DNA of 64,000 bases from an uncultured Rhodospirillales bacterium (GTDB lineage: Bacteria > Pseudomonadota > Alphaproteobacteria > Acetobacterales > Acetobacteraceae). The stretch covers positions 1 through 64,000 of the forward strand of contig CAILMF010000029.1 of the NCBI GenBank assembly GCA_903835235.1, given 5' to 3'. Below, one piece after another: positions 39,750-52,264 of the stretch (positions are counted from its first letter, which is position 1; every line of letters starts with the position of its first letter). The notes beneath the pieces were generated by a model, which had not been told where the DNA came from, made no database searches, and saw only the letters and a program-made list of their open reading frames with translations. The translations under genes and the position numbers were made by a program.

Positions 39750-40616
39750 ATGGCCACGCTTGCCCCCAGCCCGATCCATGTCCGCCCCTTTGACGCGCCG
39801 CTGGGCGCGGATATCGAAGGGGTCGACCTTCAGCGGCTCGACGATGCCGGCTTTGCCGCGATCAAGCAGGCCTGGTTGGCCCGCAAGGTGCTGCGGCTGC
39901 GCGGGCAGGATATCGACGACGACGCGCTGGCCGATTTCTCCCGCCGCTTCGGCAACCTCGACCGTTCGCCGATCAGCACCACCGGCAAGCTGTACCAGCC
40001 GACCCGGCCGGAAGTGCTGGTGATCTCCAACATCATCGTGGATGGTGTGGCCATCGGTGGCCTCGGCAATGGCGAGAGCATCTGGCACACCGACATGAGC
40101 TACAATCCGGTGCCGCCGGATGCCTCCGTGCTCTATGGCATCGAGGTGCCGGAGGGCCATGGCGACACCTGGTTCTGCGACATGGAGGCGGCGCTGGCGG
40201 CGCTGCCCGAGGCGCTGCGCCAGCGCATTGCCACGCTGAGCTGCCTGCACGACAGCACCCGCAACAGCGCCGGGGAGCTGCGCGCCGGCTTCAAGGAGAG
40301 CTACGCGCCGGAGGACCAGCCTGGCGCGGTGCATCCGCTGATCCGGACGCATCCGGAGACCGGGCGGAAGTCGCTGTTCCTGGGGCGGCGGCGCAACGCG
40401 CATGTCGTCGGCCTGCCGCTGGCGGAAAGCCAGGCGCTGCTGGACGAGCTGTGGAGCTATGCCGGGCGGCCGGAGTTCACCTGGGTGCAGAAGTGGCGGC
40501 AGGGCGACGTGGTGATCTGGGATAATCGCTGCGTCATGCATCGGCGCGACGAGTTCGACCAGGGGCTGCGCCGGCTGATGCACCGCACGCAGATCCAGGG
40601 CAGCAAGCCCTTCTGA
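39750..40616 (+). CDS. TauD/TfdA family Fe(II)/2-oxoglutarate dioxygenase
   Basis: A 288-residue non-heme iron oxygenase. The metal-binding facial triad is visible: H and D in ESIWHTDMSYNPVPP, and the distal H in CVMHRRDEFD. The 2-oxoglutarate-binding arginine is in RRLMHRTQIQG. Relatives oxidise taurine and other alkylsulfonates, 2,4-D or similar acids, releasing sulfite or an alcohol. ATG 39750 follows GGGAGG at a spacing of nine. The stop shares one base with the start of a Bug binding protein, so a transported compound is likely the substrate (inference). The upstream TauE/SafE exporter would fit a sulfonate substrate. Confidence 0.92.
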   Translation: MATLAPSPIHVRPFDAPLGADIEGVDLQRLDDAGFAAIKQAWLARKVLRLRGQDIDDDALADFSRRFGNLDRSPISTTGKLYQPTRPEVLVISNIIVDGVAIGGLGNGESIWHTDMSYNPVPPDASVLYGIEVPEGHGDTWFCDMEAALAALPEALRQRIATLSCLHDSTRNSAGELRAGFKESYAPEDQPGAVHPLIRTHPETGRKSLFLGRRRNAHVVGLPLAESQALLDELWSYAGRPEFTWVQKWRQGDVVIWDNRCVMHRRDEFDQGLRRLMHRTQIQGSKPF

Positions 40617-41584
40617 TGCCGCTCACCCGACGGGCGGCGCTGGCGCTGCTGGGCGCCGGCCCGGCGGCGGCCCAAACGGCTGGCGGCACCTATCCAGACC
40701 GGCCGGTGCGGCTGGTGGTGCCCTATTTGGCCGGCGGCAGCGTGGATATCCTGAACCGCGCCTATGCCCGGGCGCTGGGCGAACAGCTTGGCCAGACCGT
40801 GGTGGTGGAGAACCGCCCGGGCGGCACCACCAGCATCGGCACTGCCTACGTGGCCCGCGCGGTGCCGGACGGCTACACGCTGCTGGGCGGCGGGGACAGC
40901 GTGGAGCTGAACCGCTACCTGATGGCGGCGCCGCCCTACGACGCTGATCGCGACCTGATCGCGATTCAGCAGCTGGCGGACGTGCCCTATGTGCTGATCG
41001 TCAACCCGCGCGTGCCCGCGCGCAGCCTGGCCGAGCTGGTGCGCTACGGGCGCGCCAACCCGGGCCGCCTGACCTATGCCAGCTTCGGCATCGGCGGTGG
41101 CGGGCATCTTTCCGGGGAGCTGCTGTGCCGCCTGGCGGGGATGGAGGCGCTGCACATTCCCTACCCCGGCAATCCGCCGGCGCTGCTGGACGTGGTGGCG
41201 GGCCGGGTGGACATGATGTTCTGTACCATTCCGGTGGCGCAGCCCTCGCTGCGTTCGGGCGAGGTGCTGGCGCTGGCGATGTCCTCGCCGGCGCGGGTGG
41301 CGGCGCTGCCCGATGTGCCGACCTGCGCCGAGGCCGGGCTGGCCGGCTATGACAGCACCGGGGAGATGACGCTCTACGCGCCGACCGGCGTGCCGGCGCC
41401 GATCGTGCAGCGGCTGTGGCAGGCGACGCGGGCGGCGCTGGAAAGCCCGGAGCTGGTGCGGCTGCTGGGGCAGCAGGGCTTCGTCATTGCTCCGCCGCGC
41501 AGCCCGGCGGAGACGACGCGGCATGTGAAGGCGCATGCGGCGCGGATGGCGGAGGTCATTCGGGCGGCGGGGATACGGCTGTAG
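40616..41584 (+). CDS. Tripartite tricarboxylate transporter (Bug/TctC) binding protein 4
   Basis: A 322-residue periplasmic binding protein. The signal (PLTRRAALALLGAGPAAAQ) precedes RPVRLVVPYLAGGSVDILNR, VVVENRPGGTTSIGTAYVAR, PDGYTLLGGGD and FGIGGGGHLSGELLCRL. It is coupled to the TauD-type dioxygenase by a one-base overlap (TGATG). A Bug protein paired with a TauD oxygenase suggests uptake of the oxygenase substrate or of a related acid. Confidence 0.93.
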   Translation: MPLTRRAALALLGAGPAAAQTAGGTYPDRPVRLVVPYLAGGSVDILNRAYARALGEQLGQTVVVENRPGGTTSIGTAYVARAVPDGYTLLGGGDSVELNRYLMAAPPYDADRDLIAIQQLADVPYVLIVNPRVPARSLAELVRYGRANPGRLTYASFGIGGGGHLSGELLCRLAGMEALHIPYPGNPPALLDVVAGRVDMMFCTIPVAQPSLRSGEVLALAMSSPARVAALPDVPTCAEAGLAGYDSTGEMTLYAPTGVPAPIVQRLWQATRAALESPELVRLLGQQGFVIAPPRSPAETTRHVKAHAARMAEVIRAAGIRL

Positions 41585-41593
41585 GGGGCCGCT

Positions 41594-42760
41594 TCAGGCC
41601 AGCAGATGCCCGAAGCGGCGGGCCTTGGTTTCCAGGTAGCCGTCATTCACCCCGTTGGGGGCGATCTGGTGGGCTTCGCGGGTTTCCACCTCGATCCCGC
41701 AGGCGGCCAGCGCCTTCACCTTCTCGGGGTTGTTGGTCAGCAGCCGCACCCGGGGGATGTGCAGCTCCCGCAGCATGGTGGCGGCCACCAGGAAGTTGCG
41801 CTCATCGGCGCCCCAGCCCAGGGCGCGGTTGGCGTCCAGCGTGTCCAGCCCGGTGTCCTGCAGGGCATAGGCGCGCAGCTTGTTGACCAGGCCGATGCCG
41901 CGGCCTTCCTGCGCCAGGTAGAGCAGCACGCCATCGCCCTCGGCCGCCATGCGGGCAATGGCGCCGCGCAGCTGCGGGCCGCAGTCGCAGCGCAGGCTGC
42001 TCAGCAGGTCGCCGGTAAAACATTCGGAATGCACCCGGGCCAGCGGCGCGCCGCCGGTGGCGGCCAGGGCCTCCGGCTGGCCGACCAGGATGGCCAGGTG
42101 CTCGATCCCGCCATCCGCGGCGCGGAAGGCGACGATCCGGGCGTCCGGCGCATCCGCCAAGGGCACCGCGGCTTCGGCCACGCGGCGGAGGCTGGTGGCG
42201 ATGGCGGTTGGGTAGGCCGCCAGGTCGGCGGCATTCACCTCCAGCAACGCCGGCGGGGCCACGGCGGGGGCGGGGGCCACGACCAGCGCCGGCAGCAGGC
42301 GGCCCAGCTTGGCCAGGGTCAGCGCCAGGGCGGCCAGGGGTGGGGCGGCCACGCGCCGGGGCGGCTCCGGCAGCAGGCGCGCGGCGGTGGGGTCGGCCAG
42401 GCTGCGCAGCAGGGCGGGGTCCAGCAGGCTGGCGGGCGGCGCCAGCGCAACCACATCGGTGGCGTCGCCGGCCTCCCCGGGCAGCAGCGCGGCGGCGCGG
42501 GCGGGGGCCAGCAGCAGCGCGACCGGGCCGGCGGCCAGGCTGGCCAGCTCGGCCAGCGCGCCGGCGCCGACGGTTTCCATCGCCACCAGCATCAGCCCCG
42601 CGCCGCTGGCGGGGTCGCGCAGCAGCACCGGGGTGCCGCGCCGCAGCTCCGCCGTGGCCCGGTGCACCTGGCGCAGCGCGAGCGTGGGGGCGTCGGGTCC
42701 CTGGGTTGTCATGTTGTCAGGCGACGCAATTGTCGGCGCCGGTGCCGTGAACCTGGTCAT
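41594..42760 (-). CDS. ribA: GTP cyclohydrolase II with degenerate N-terminal domain
   Basis: RibA converts GTP to 2,5-diamino-6-ribosylamino-pyrimidinone phosphate, the first step of riboflavin synthesis. The C-terminal half has the zinc motif SECFTGDLLSSLRCDCG, LYLAQEGRGIGLVNKLRAYA and the IPRVRLLTNNPEKVKAL segment. The N-terminal roughly 200 residues (388 in all) are alanine- and leucine-rich and resemble a decayed DHBP-synthase (RibB) domain without its catalytic acidic residues. Starts at 42775, 42760 and 42712 are all possible. 42760 is used, without a strong Shine-Dalgarno sequence. Convergent with the Bug/TauD operon. Confidence 0.9.
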   Translation of the reverse strand: MTRFTAPAPTIASPDNMTTQGPDAPTLALRQVHRATAELRRGTPVLLRDPASGAGLMLVAMETVGAGALAELASLAAGPVALLLAPARAAALLPGEAGDATDVVALAPPASLLDPALLRSLADPTAARLLPEPPRRVAAPPLAALALTLAKLGRLLPALVVAPAPAVAPPALLEVNAADLAAYPTAIATSLRRVAEAAVPLADAPDARIVAFRAADGGIEHLAILVGQPEALAATGGAPLARVHSECFTGDLLSSLRCDCGPQLRGAIARMAAEGDGVLLYLAQEGRGIGLVNKLRAYALQDTGLDTLDANRALGWGADERNFLVAATMLRELHIPRVRLLTNNPEKVKALAACGIEVETREAHQIAPNGVNDGYLETKARRFGHLLA

Positions 42761-42981
42761 TGAAGGGCGTTCCATGTCTCTGCCATGCCGCACCGCGAAT
42801 GTGGCGTCGAGAGGGCGATTGCCAGGGGGGTCAGGGAGCATGATGCCGAAATAATCCTGGCTCTCGTCGTTGTCATGGCAATGGTTATCACGAGGGATTC
42901 ATGCCTCTTGCCCCGCAAAAGCCACGGGTGCCATGTTAAGCGAAGTGGACGCCGCGTGCCGTTGCGGCGGTGGGCTTGGCG

Positions 42982-43010
42982 TTGACGTGCCAAGTTCGCG
43001 GCCCTTATCC
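42982..43010 (+). promoter_or_regulatory. Promoter of the orphan response regulator gene
   Basis: TTGACG (42982-42987), a 17-base spacer and TTATCC (43005-43010) form a sigma-70-like promoter 30 bases before the ATG. The -35 box overlaps the inverted repeat CTTGGC-N8-GCCAAG (42975-42994), a likely operator, possibly for self-regulation. Confidence 0.5.
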
Positions 43011-43039
43011 CAAGGGTTACGGCTAGCCAGGGAAACCTA

Positions 43040-43756
43040 ATGCCAGGTGCGCGCCCCCTTCTGATCGTGGATGATGACGCCGCATTGCGGTCCACATTGG
43101 CCGAACAGCTTGAAGTCGATGGTGAATTCCTGCCCGCGGAGGCCGGCTCGGCGGCTGAGGCCGAAGCCATGCTGACGGCGCCGGATGCGCGCTATGACGC
43201 GGTGCTGCTGGATATCGGCCTGCCCGATGGCGATGGCCGCGACCTCTGTGCCCGGCTGCGCAAGCATGGGCTGAAGGTGCCGATCATCATGCTGACCGGC
43301 GCCGATGCCGAGCAGGATGTGGTGCGCGGCCTGGATGCCGGGGCGAATGACTACATCGCCAAGCCGTTCCGGTTGAACGAATTGCTCGCCCGGGTGCGGG
43401 CGCAACTCCGCGTGTTCGACAATTCGGAAGACGCGGTGTTCATCATCGGGCCTTACAGCTTCCGCCCCAGCGCCAAGCTGCTGCTGGAAGTGGCGCGCAA
43501 CAAGAAGATCCGGCTGACCGAGAAGGAAGCCGCGATCCTGAAGTACCTGTATCGCAGTGGCGGCAAGCCGGTGGCCCGGCAGATCCTGCTGAACGAGGTG
43601 TGGGGCTACAACAGCGCGGTGACGACCCACACGCTGGAGACCCACATCTACCGGCTGCGCCAGAAGATAGAGCCGGACCCGAGCAATGCCCGGCTGCTGC
43701 TGACCGAGGGCGGTGGCTACCGGCTGGACAGCCAGGCGGGGCGCGTCGCGGCCTGA
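43040..43756 (+). CDS. OmpR-family response regulator
   Basis: A 238-residue two-component regulator. The receiver domain has the acidic pocket DDD (residues 11-13), the phosphoacceptor D58 in AVLLDIGLPDGDGRDL and the lysine in NDYIAKPFR. The C-terminal winged helix has LTEKEAAILKYLYRSGG, QILLNEVWGYNSAVTTHTLE and HIYRLRQKIEPD, the recognition helix and wing. No histidine kinase gene is adjacent, so the partner is encoded elsewhere. It is transcribed alone, convergent with the caspase-like gene. Confidence 0.93.
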   Translation: MPGARPLLIVDDDAALRSTLAEQLEVDGEFLPAEAGSAAEAEAMLTAPDARYDAVLLDIGLPDGDGRDLCARLRKHGLKVPIIMLTGADAEQDVVRGLDAGANDYIAKPFRLNELLARVRAQLRVFDNSEDAVFIIGPYSFRPSAKLLLEVARNKKIRLTEKEAAILKYLYRSGGKPVARQILLNEVWGYNSAVTTHTLETHIYRLRQKIEPDPSNARLLLTEGGGYRLDSQAGRVAA

Positions 43757-43839
43757 CAGCGGGCGGCGGCCGGGTGCCGGCGGCCTGGGCTGAGCTTGCC
43801 AGCCCAAGAATGCCTGCCCGGAAGCTGCCTGGGGCGTGA

Positions 43840-45210
43840 CTACCTGAGCGTGAGCGTGCTCTCCCGGCAGGTGTCGATGCCGTAGCTGAACTGCGCGCCT
43901 CGGCGATTGCCGCTGAACTCCAGGTACAGGTCGTAGCTGCATTCGCCGGGCGGCAGGCGCAGCTCCAGCGCCTGGCCCTCCGGCATCGGGTGGGCGGTCA
44001 GGCGGTCCGGGCTGCTGGCGTCCTGGCTGGTGGGGTCGAACAGCAGCTTGTCGATGCCGCCGCCGCTGGCGTTCACAATCCGCAGGGTGCGCGCCGGGCC
44101 CTGGCCGCGTGGCAGGCCGCGCGCGGCGTTGCTGCCGGCGGCCGTGCGGGCCGGAGGGGAGGGTTGGCGGATTTCCCCGTCGAGCAGCACCGAGGCGGTG
44201 GGGGGCGCCCGCAACGCCGCGATCCGGCTGCGCGCCAGGGCGGCGAAGGCGCCGTTGGGGTAGGTCTGCAGATAAGCCTCGAAATCCGCCGGGTTGCTGC
44301 TGGCCCGCATGCTGTCCCAGAACACGCCTTCGCGATCCGGCGCGGCGGCGGTCGGCGCCGGCATGGCGCCGGGCGTGGTCACCGCCAGGGTCTGCGCATT
44401 GGCGGCGCCGGGGCTGAAGATGTAGTCGCCCTCGGCCTCGTCATACACTGCCGGGGTCTGCTCCTGGCCCACGCTGCGGGTGGCCTGGGCGACCTCCTGG
44501 CGGACGCGGGCGACCATGTCCCGCACCGGCAGGCCCGGCACCGCCATGACGCGCAGCAGGGTGCGGGTGAAGACGCCATTGGGGTCGCGGTCGTTCGGCC
44601 CCAGCTTGTCCAGTGCGCGCTGGTTGGACGCGGCGGCGTAGATCACCATGGCGCCGGCCGCGCCGCCGGCGGCCAGGCCGCGGCTGACGCCCAGGTTGCG
44701 GCCGGTGGCGCGGAACGGGTTGTCGCGGCAGGCGTCGATGATCAGCAGGTTCAGCCCGCCATCGCGCCGGCCGTTCACCCCGGCCATGCGCTCCATCAGC
44801 GTGATCATCGGGATGCCGTCGTCCAGCAGGTCGCGCTCGTTTTCCGGCTGCATGTCCACCGGCACCAGCACGTTGAGGCCGCCCACCTGCACGCCATGGC
44901 CGGCGAAGTACAGCACCGCCACGGCGCCGGGCGTCATCGAGGCTTCGAAGCGGTTGAACAGCCGGTTCATCTGGCTGCGGTCCAGGTCGTAGCCGTCCAC
45001 CACCTCGAAGCCGCGGCTGCGCAGCATGGCCGCCATGGCGCGGGCATCGGCCGCGGCGTTTTCCAGCTTGTTGACGTGGCGATAGTCCTGGTTGCCGATG
45101 ACCAGGGCGACGCGGCGGGTTGGGCTGCGCGGTGCCTGGTTTGGCCCTTGGGCCTCGGCCGTGGGCAGCAGGGCCGCCAGCAGGGCGATGATCAGAACCA
45201 GAAGCCGCAT
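43840..45210 (-). CDS. Secreted caspase-like (peptidase C14) protein
   Basis: A 456-residue orthocaspase-type protein with a signal peptide (RLLVLIIALLAALLPTAEAQ). The p20-like domain (residues 30-260) has RVALVIGNQDYRHVNKLENA, the catalytic histidine H105 in YFAGHGVQVGG and the catalytic cysteine C161 in LIIDACRDNPFR. A helical segment DFEAYLQTYPNGAFAALARS, typical of these proteins, precedes a Pro/Ala-rich linker. The C-terminal beta-rich domain (RTLRIVNASGGGIDKLLFDP to the end) may bind a ligand. ATG 45210 has AAGGAG nine bases upstream. Location in the periplasm is inferred. Confidence 0.9.
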   Translation of the reverse strand: MRLLVLIIALLAALLPTAEAQGPNQAPRSPTRRVALVIGNQDYRHVNKLENAAADARAMAAMLRSRGFEVVDGYDLDRSQMNRLFNRFEASMTPGAVAVLYFAGHGVQVGGLNVLVPVDMQPENERDLLDDGIPMITLMERMAGVNGRRDGGLNLLIIDACRDNPFRATGRNLGVSRGLAAGGAAGAMVIYAAASNQRALDKLGPNDRDPNGVFTRTLLRVMAVPGLPVRDMVARVRQEVAQATRSVGQEQTPAVYDEAEGDYIFSPGAANAQTLAVTTPGAMPAPTAAAPDREGVFWDSMRASSNPADFEAYLQTYPNGAFAALARSRIAALRAPPTASVLLDGEIRQPSPPARTAAGSNAARGLPRGQGPARTLRIVNASGGGIDKLLFDPTSQDASSPDRLTAHPMPEGQALELRLPPGECSYDLYLEFSGNRRGAQFSYGIDTCRESTLTLR

Positions 45211-45385
45211 CAGCCGTCGCTCCTTCAACCACAAGGGCAGGGTAGCGCGGGATGCGCCGGGGCGTAATAGCAGCGTGCGTCGCCCGCCGTGGCGGCGGCG
45301 CCTGGGGGGGCCATACCAGCGGCACGCGGCTTTGGCTCGTGCCGAGGCGCCGAACGGCGCCCGCCGCCGGTGCGGCGAAAGCCAA

Positions 45386-45402
45386 GGAAACCGGAGGTTT
45401 CC
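45386..45402. repeat. Short hairpin in the caspase-gene leader region
   Basis: GGAAACCggaGGTTTCC, a perfect 7-base inverted repeat, lies between the MFS terminator and the caspase-like gene. Its flank GAAAGCCAAGGAAACC looks like part of an intergenic repeat. Confidence 0.5.
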
Positions 45403-45420
45403 GCCCGGCGCCTGAGGGCA

Positions 45421-45467
45421 GGAAAAAGCTGATGTCAGCGGTCAAGGAACTTGACCGTTGGCATCAG
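45421..45467 (-). terminator. Intrinsic terminator of the MFS gene
   Basis: Read on the minus strand, CTGATG and CGGTCAAG stems (45462-45467 with 45429-45434, and 45450-45457 with 45439-45446) enclose a three-base loop and are followed by AGCTTTTTCC. The stop codon of the MFS gene is inside the outer stem. This is a good Rho-independent terminator. Confidence 0.85.
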
Positions 45468-46663
45468 CCGCGGCGGCGCCCCAGCAGCAGCACCAGCGCG
45501 GCGCCGAGTTGCAGCGCCCCGGCCAGGGCGGGCGCGGACCAGGCGCCGCCCCATTGCAGCAGCGCGCCGAAGGCAGCCGGGGCAAACGCATAAAAACCCT
45601 GGTTGACCGCGGTCAGCGAGGCCATGACCTGCGGCACCTCCTCGGGCGGCCATTCGGCCTGGGCGATCAGCGGCTGGAAGGAGAGCAGGTTGCCGATGCC
45701 CAAGCCGAACAGCAGGCTGCCGGCCACCAGCAGCCAGGCGCTGCCATCCGCCGCCACCATGGCCAGCGACCCCGTGCATTGCAGGCCGAGATTGGCGGCG
45801 GTGGCCAGGCGGCGGTCCAGCCCCGGCGGCAGCAGCCAGCCGACCAGGGTGCGCCCCAGCACCGCCCCGGCCGTGGCCAGGCTGACCACCAGGCTGGCCG
45901 GGCCCTCCCCCAGCTGCGGCACCAGCAGGGAGTACAGCACGGTGATCAGCCCGATCTGCGCCGCCAGGCCCAGCGCGAAGGCGGCCGAGATGGTGCGGAA
46001 GCGCGGCTGGCGCCACAGGCTGGTGGTGGCGGCGGGCAGCCGCGGGCGGGGCGGCGGCGGGGACGTGGCGCCGTCCGTGTACTGCCCCAGGCTGGCCGGG
46101 GTGGCGCCCAGGTATCGGCCGGCCAGCCACCAGCCCAGCCCGCCGGTGCCCAGCGCCACCAGCAGCGCCGCCTGGGCGAAGCCAAGCCAGCCGATCAGCG
46201 CCGCCCAGATCGGCACGAAGACGATGCCGCCGGCCGAGGCGCCATTATAGGCCATGGCCAGGGCGAAGGGCCGGCGCCGGTCGAACCAGGGGGAGACCCA
46301 GACGGCAATGGCCGCCGCGCTGGTCAAGGCCCAGCCCATCGCGGTCAGCAGGGCCGCCGGCACCAGCATCCAGGGTTGGGTCGCAGCGCCCCAGGCGGCA
46401 ACGCCCAGCGCCGAGGCCAGCACGCCGGCGCGGGTGGCGCCGGCCAGGCCGAAGCGCCGGTGCAGCCGGGGCAACCAGGCCACCAGCAGGGCGGAGGCGA
46501 GGAAATGCAGGGTGATGGCGGCGCCGACCAGGCCGGGCGACCAGCCCTGCCGGGCATGCAGCGCATGCAGGTAGACCGAGGGGCCGTAGAAGCCGATGCC
46601 CCAGGCGAACAGCGCCAGCATGAAGCTGGCCGCCACCACCCGCCAGCCGAAGAACCCTGCCAT
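45464..46663 (-). CDS. MFS transporter
   Basis: A 399-residue inner-membrane protein with about 12 helices, beginning GFFGWRVVAASFMLALFAWG. The loop between helices 2 and 3 is WLPRLHRRFGLAGATRAGVL. Two halves are separated by a Pro/Arg-rich loop (TSPPPPRPRLPAATTSLWRQ). The substrate is unknown. The N-terminal FFGWRVV segment is common in monocarboxylate/oxalate-type MFS proteins. ATG 46663 was chosen because the longer reading frame adds a polar 11-residue stretch. It ends in an intrinsic terminator. Confidence 0.87.
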   Translation of the reverse strand: MAGFFGWRVVAASFMLALFAWGIGFYGPSVYLHALHARQGWSPGLVGAAITLHFLASALLVAWLPRLHRRFGLAGATRAGVLASALGVAAWGAATQPWMLVPAALLTAMGWALTSAAAIAVWVSPWFDRRRPFALAMAYNGASAGGIVFVPIWAALIGWLGFAQAALLVALGTGGLGWWLAGRYLGATPASLGQYTDGATSPPPPRPRLPAATTSLWRQPRFRTISAAFALGLAAQIGLITVLYSLLVPQLGEGPASLVVSLATAGAVLGRTLVGWLLPPGLDRRLATAANLGLQCTGSLAMVAADGSAWLLVAGSLLFGLGIGNLLSFQPLIAQAEWPPEEVPQVMASLTAVNQGFYAFAPAAFGALLQWGGAWSAPALAGALQLGAALVLLLGRRRG

Positions 46664-46916
46664 TCCCTGCCCGAACCTGCCTTCCCAGGGCGGCAATCTA
46701 GCCCATCCACGGGGTCAAGGCTGCGCCTGGCGGCGAAATATCGGCGCGAATCACGGCCCGGCGTCGGTTGCGGGCGTGTGAACGCTATGGTAATGCCCCG
46801 CCGCCGCCGAGAGACGCTTTCGCTCGCGTGGCTGGCGTACAGGCACGCCACCTCGTGCAGCCAAGCGCCGAAAGGTGTGCGGAAGCGCGCCACCAAGGAA
46901 CAGGACCGGGACTGAC

Positions 46917-47507
46917 GTGGCCTCTGCCGATATCTCAAACGCCGCCCCAAACCCGAGCGGCCTCGCCGATCGCTACGCCCAGGCGATTCTGGGCCTGGCC
47001 GATGACCGGCGCCAGACCGACCCGGGCGCGCTGGACCGCATCGCCGGCGACCTGGAGGCCCTGTTCGCGCTGTGGCAGAACGACAGCGGCTTCCGCTATT
47101 TCGTCGCCGACCCGCGGCTGGACAGCGCCAGCCAGAAGCGCGGCGCCTTCGCCATCATGGAACGTGCCGGCATCGGTACCGAGGTGCGCAACCTGGTTGG
47201 CGTGCTGATCGGCAACCGCCGGCTGGACAAGCTGCCGGACGTGGCCGCCGCCTTCGGGCGCATCCTGTCCGTCCGCCGCGGCCAGCAGACCGCGGACGTG
47301 ATTACCGCTCACCCGCTGAATGATATTCAGCGTACCCAGATCACCGCCCGACTGACCGAGGCCGGCTATTCCGGCGTCAAGCTGATCGAGCGTGTTGACG
47401 AATCCATCCTTGGCGGCCTGGTCGTTCGCATCGGGTCCCGCCTTTACGACAACAGCATCAAATCCAAGCTGCAGCGTCTGCAGTACGCCATGAAGGGGGC
47501 CGCCTGA
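46917..47507 (+). CDS. atpH: ATP synthase F1 subunit delta
   Basis: The delta subunit links F1 to the peripheral stalk. The 196-residue protein has the helical N-terminal domain ([20 protein letters not shown]) and the family signature in the C-terminal part, [20 protein letters not shown] with [13 protein letters not shown]. It starts with GTG 46917. An in-frame upstream ATG would give a non-homologous extension. It is the first gene of the atpHAGDC operon. The F0 genes are not in the window. Confidence 0.95.
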   Translation: MASADISNAAPNPSGLADRYAQAILGLADDRRQTDPGALDRIAGDLEALFALWQNDSGFRYFVADPRLDSASQKRGAFAIMERAGIGTEVRNLVGVLIGNRRLDKLPDVAAAFGRILSVRRGQQTADVITAHPLNDIQRTQITARLTEAGYSGVKLIERVDESILGGLVVRIGSRLYDNSIKSKLQRLQYAMKGAA

Positions 47508-47509
47508 CC

Positions 47510-49045
<1,536 letters not shown>

Positions 49046-49073
49046 TCACCCCGGAGCATAGGAGCCGGGCAGC

Positions 49074-51424
<2,351 letters not shown>

Positions 51425-51543
51425 AGCCCTCAAACGCCGGGCGCGCGCATCCGCGCGCTTGGCTTGCGCCGGACAGCCGGCGGGCCCCGTTCGGGGCCTG
51501 AATTCAGCGGCGCCGCTACGCGGCGGAGTCAGGGGTTTTGACG

Positions 51544-51957
51544 ATGGCCACCTTCCTGCTCGAACTGGTTTCGCCGGAAAAGCTGCTGCTCTCCCGCCAG
51601 GTGGAGATGGCGACCATCCCCGCCGTTGAAGGCGAGATGGGCGTGCTGGCCGGGCATGCCCCGATGATCGTGGCGCTGAAGGGCGGCGTGATCCGGGTGC
51701 GTGAGAATGGCGCCGAGACCGAGAAGCTGTTCGTCGCCGGCGGCTTCGCCGAGGTCTCGCCGGAGCGCGTGACCATCCTGGCCGACGAGGCGACGCCGCT
51801 GCCGCAGCTGTCGCGCGCCGGCAGCGAGCGCAAGCTGGCCGAGGCCGAAGCCGCGCTGGCCACCGTGGCCGCGACCGAGGCGCCGGAGAAGCGCGACGCC
51901 GCACTGATCCGCGTGCTGTCCGCCAAGGCCGCCGTCGAGGCCGCCGAGGCCGCCTGA
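51544..51957 (+). CDS. atpC: ATP synthase F1 subunit epsilon
   Basis: A 137-residue rotor subunit that couples rotation and inhibits hydrolysis. The beta-sandwich domain has LELVSPEKLLLSRQVEMATI, EMGVLAGHAPMIVALKGGVI and LFVAGGFAEVSPERVTILAD. A C-terminal helical hairpin (RKLAEAEAALATVAATEA) follows. ATG 51544 is preferred over an upstream TTG at 51538. The 141-base gap to atpD holds a terminator-like hairpin. A second, perfect terminator follows the gene. Confidence 0.95.
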   Translation: MATFLLELVSPEKLLLSRQVEMATIPAVEGEMGVLAGHAPMIVALKGGVIRVRENGAETEKLFVAGGFAEVSPERVTILADEATPLPQLSRAGSERKLAEAEAALATVAATEAPEKRDAALIRVLSAKAAVEAAEAA

Positions 51958-52264
51958 CCGCGGATTTGCACCACATCAACGGCTGCCCCTGAAGGCAGCG
52001 CGGGAACGCCGGGCCGAAAGGTCCGGCGTTTTTGCTGACAACACCGTTGCACGGCGCCGTTGGCGCTTGAAACGCACGGGTTTCCGCCGAACATATCGCC
52101 CTGGGCCGCGTTGTGCCGCCGGCCCGCTGCCGGTGCCGGAACGCTTCGACAGGGGCGTTGCGGAGCCGGCTGTCGGATTCGAGAGCCTGACCACGCCTTC
52201 CGACGATCTCGTCGCAGGCCAGCGGGCGCTGGGGGGTCGGGTCACCGGGCCTGATGGGGATGCG
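51958..52264. other. Intergenic region after atpC
   Basis: About 300 bases. The left part carries the atp terminator (52005-52033). The rest (52034-52264) is open in one frame but the sequence shows no family and lacks the composition of a conserved gene. It probably contains the promoter of the ferritin-like gene, which I cannot pinpoint. Confidence 0.45.
52005..52033 (+). terminator. Intrinsic terminator of the atp operon
   Basis: AACGCCGGgCC, loop GAAA, GGtCCGGCGTT and TTTT: an 11-base stem with one mismatch, a stable GAAA tetraloop and a T-run. It lies 47 bases after the atpC stop. Confidence 0.92.

Noticed and set aside
42761-43039. FMN riboswitch upstream of ribA
   Set aside because: The conserved FMN (RFN) element sequences are absent. 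Only a simple palindrome and a promoter for the opposite gene were found.
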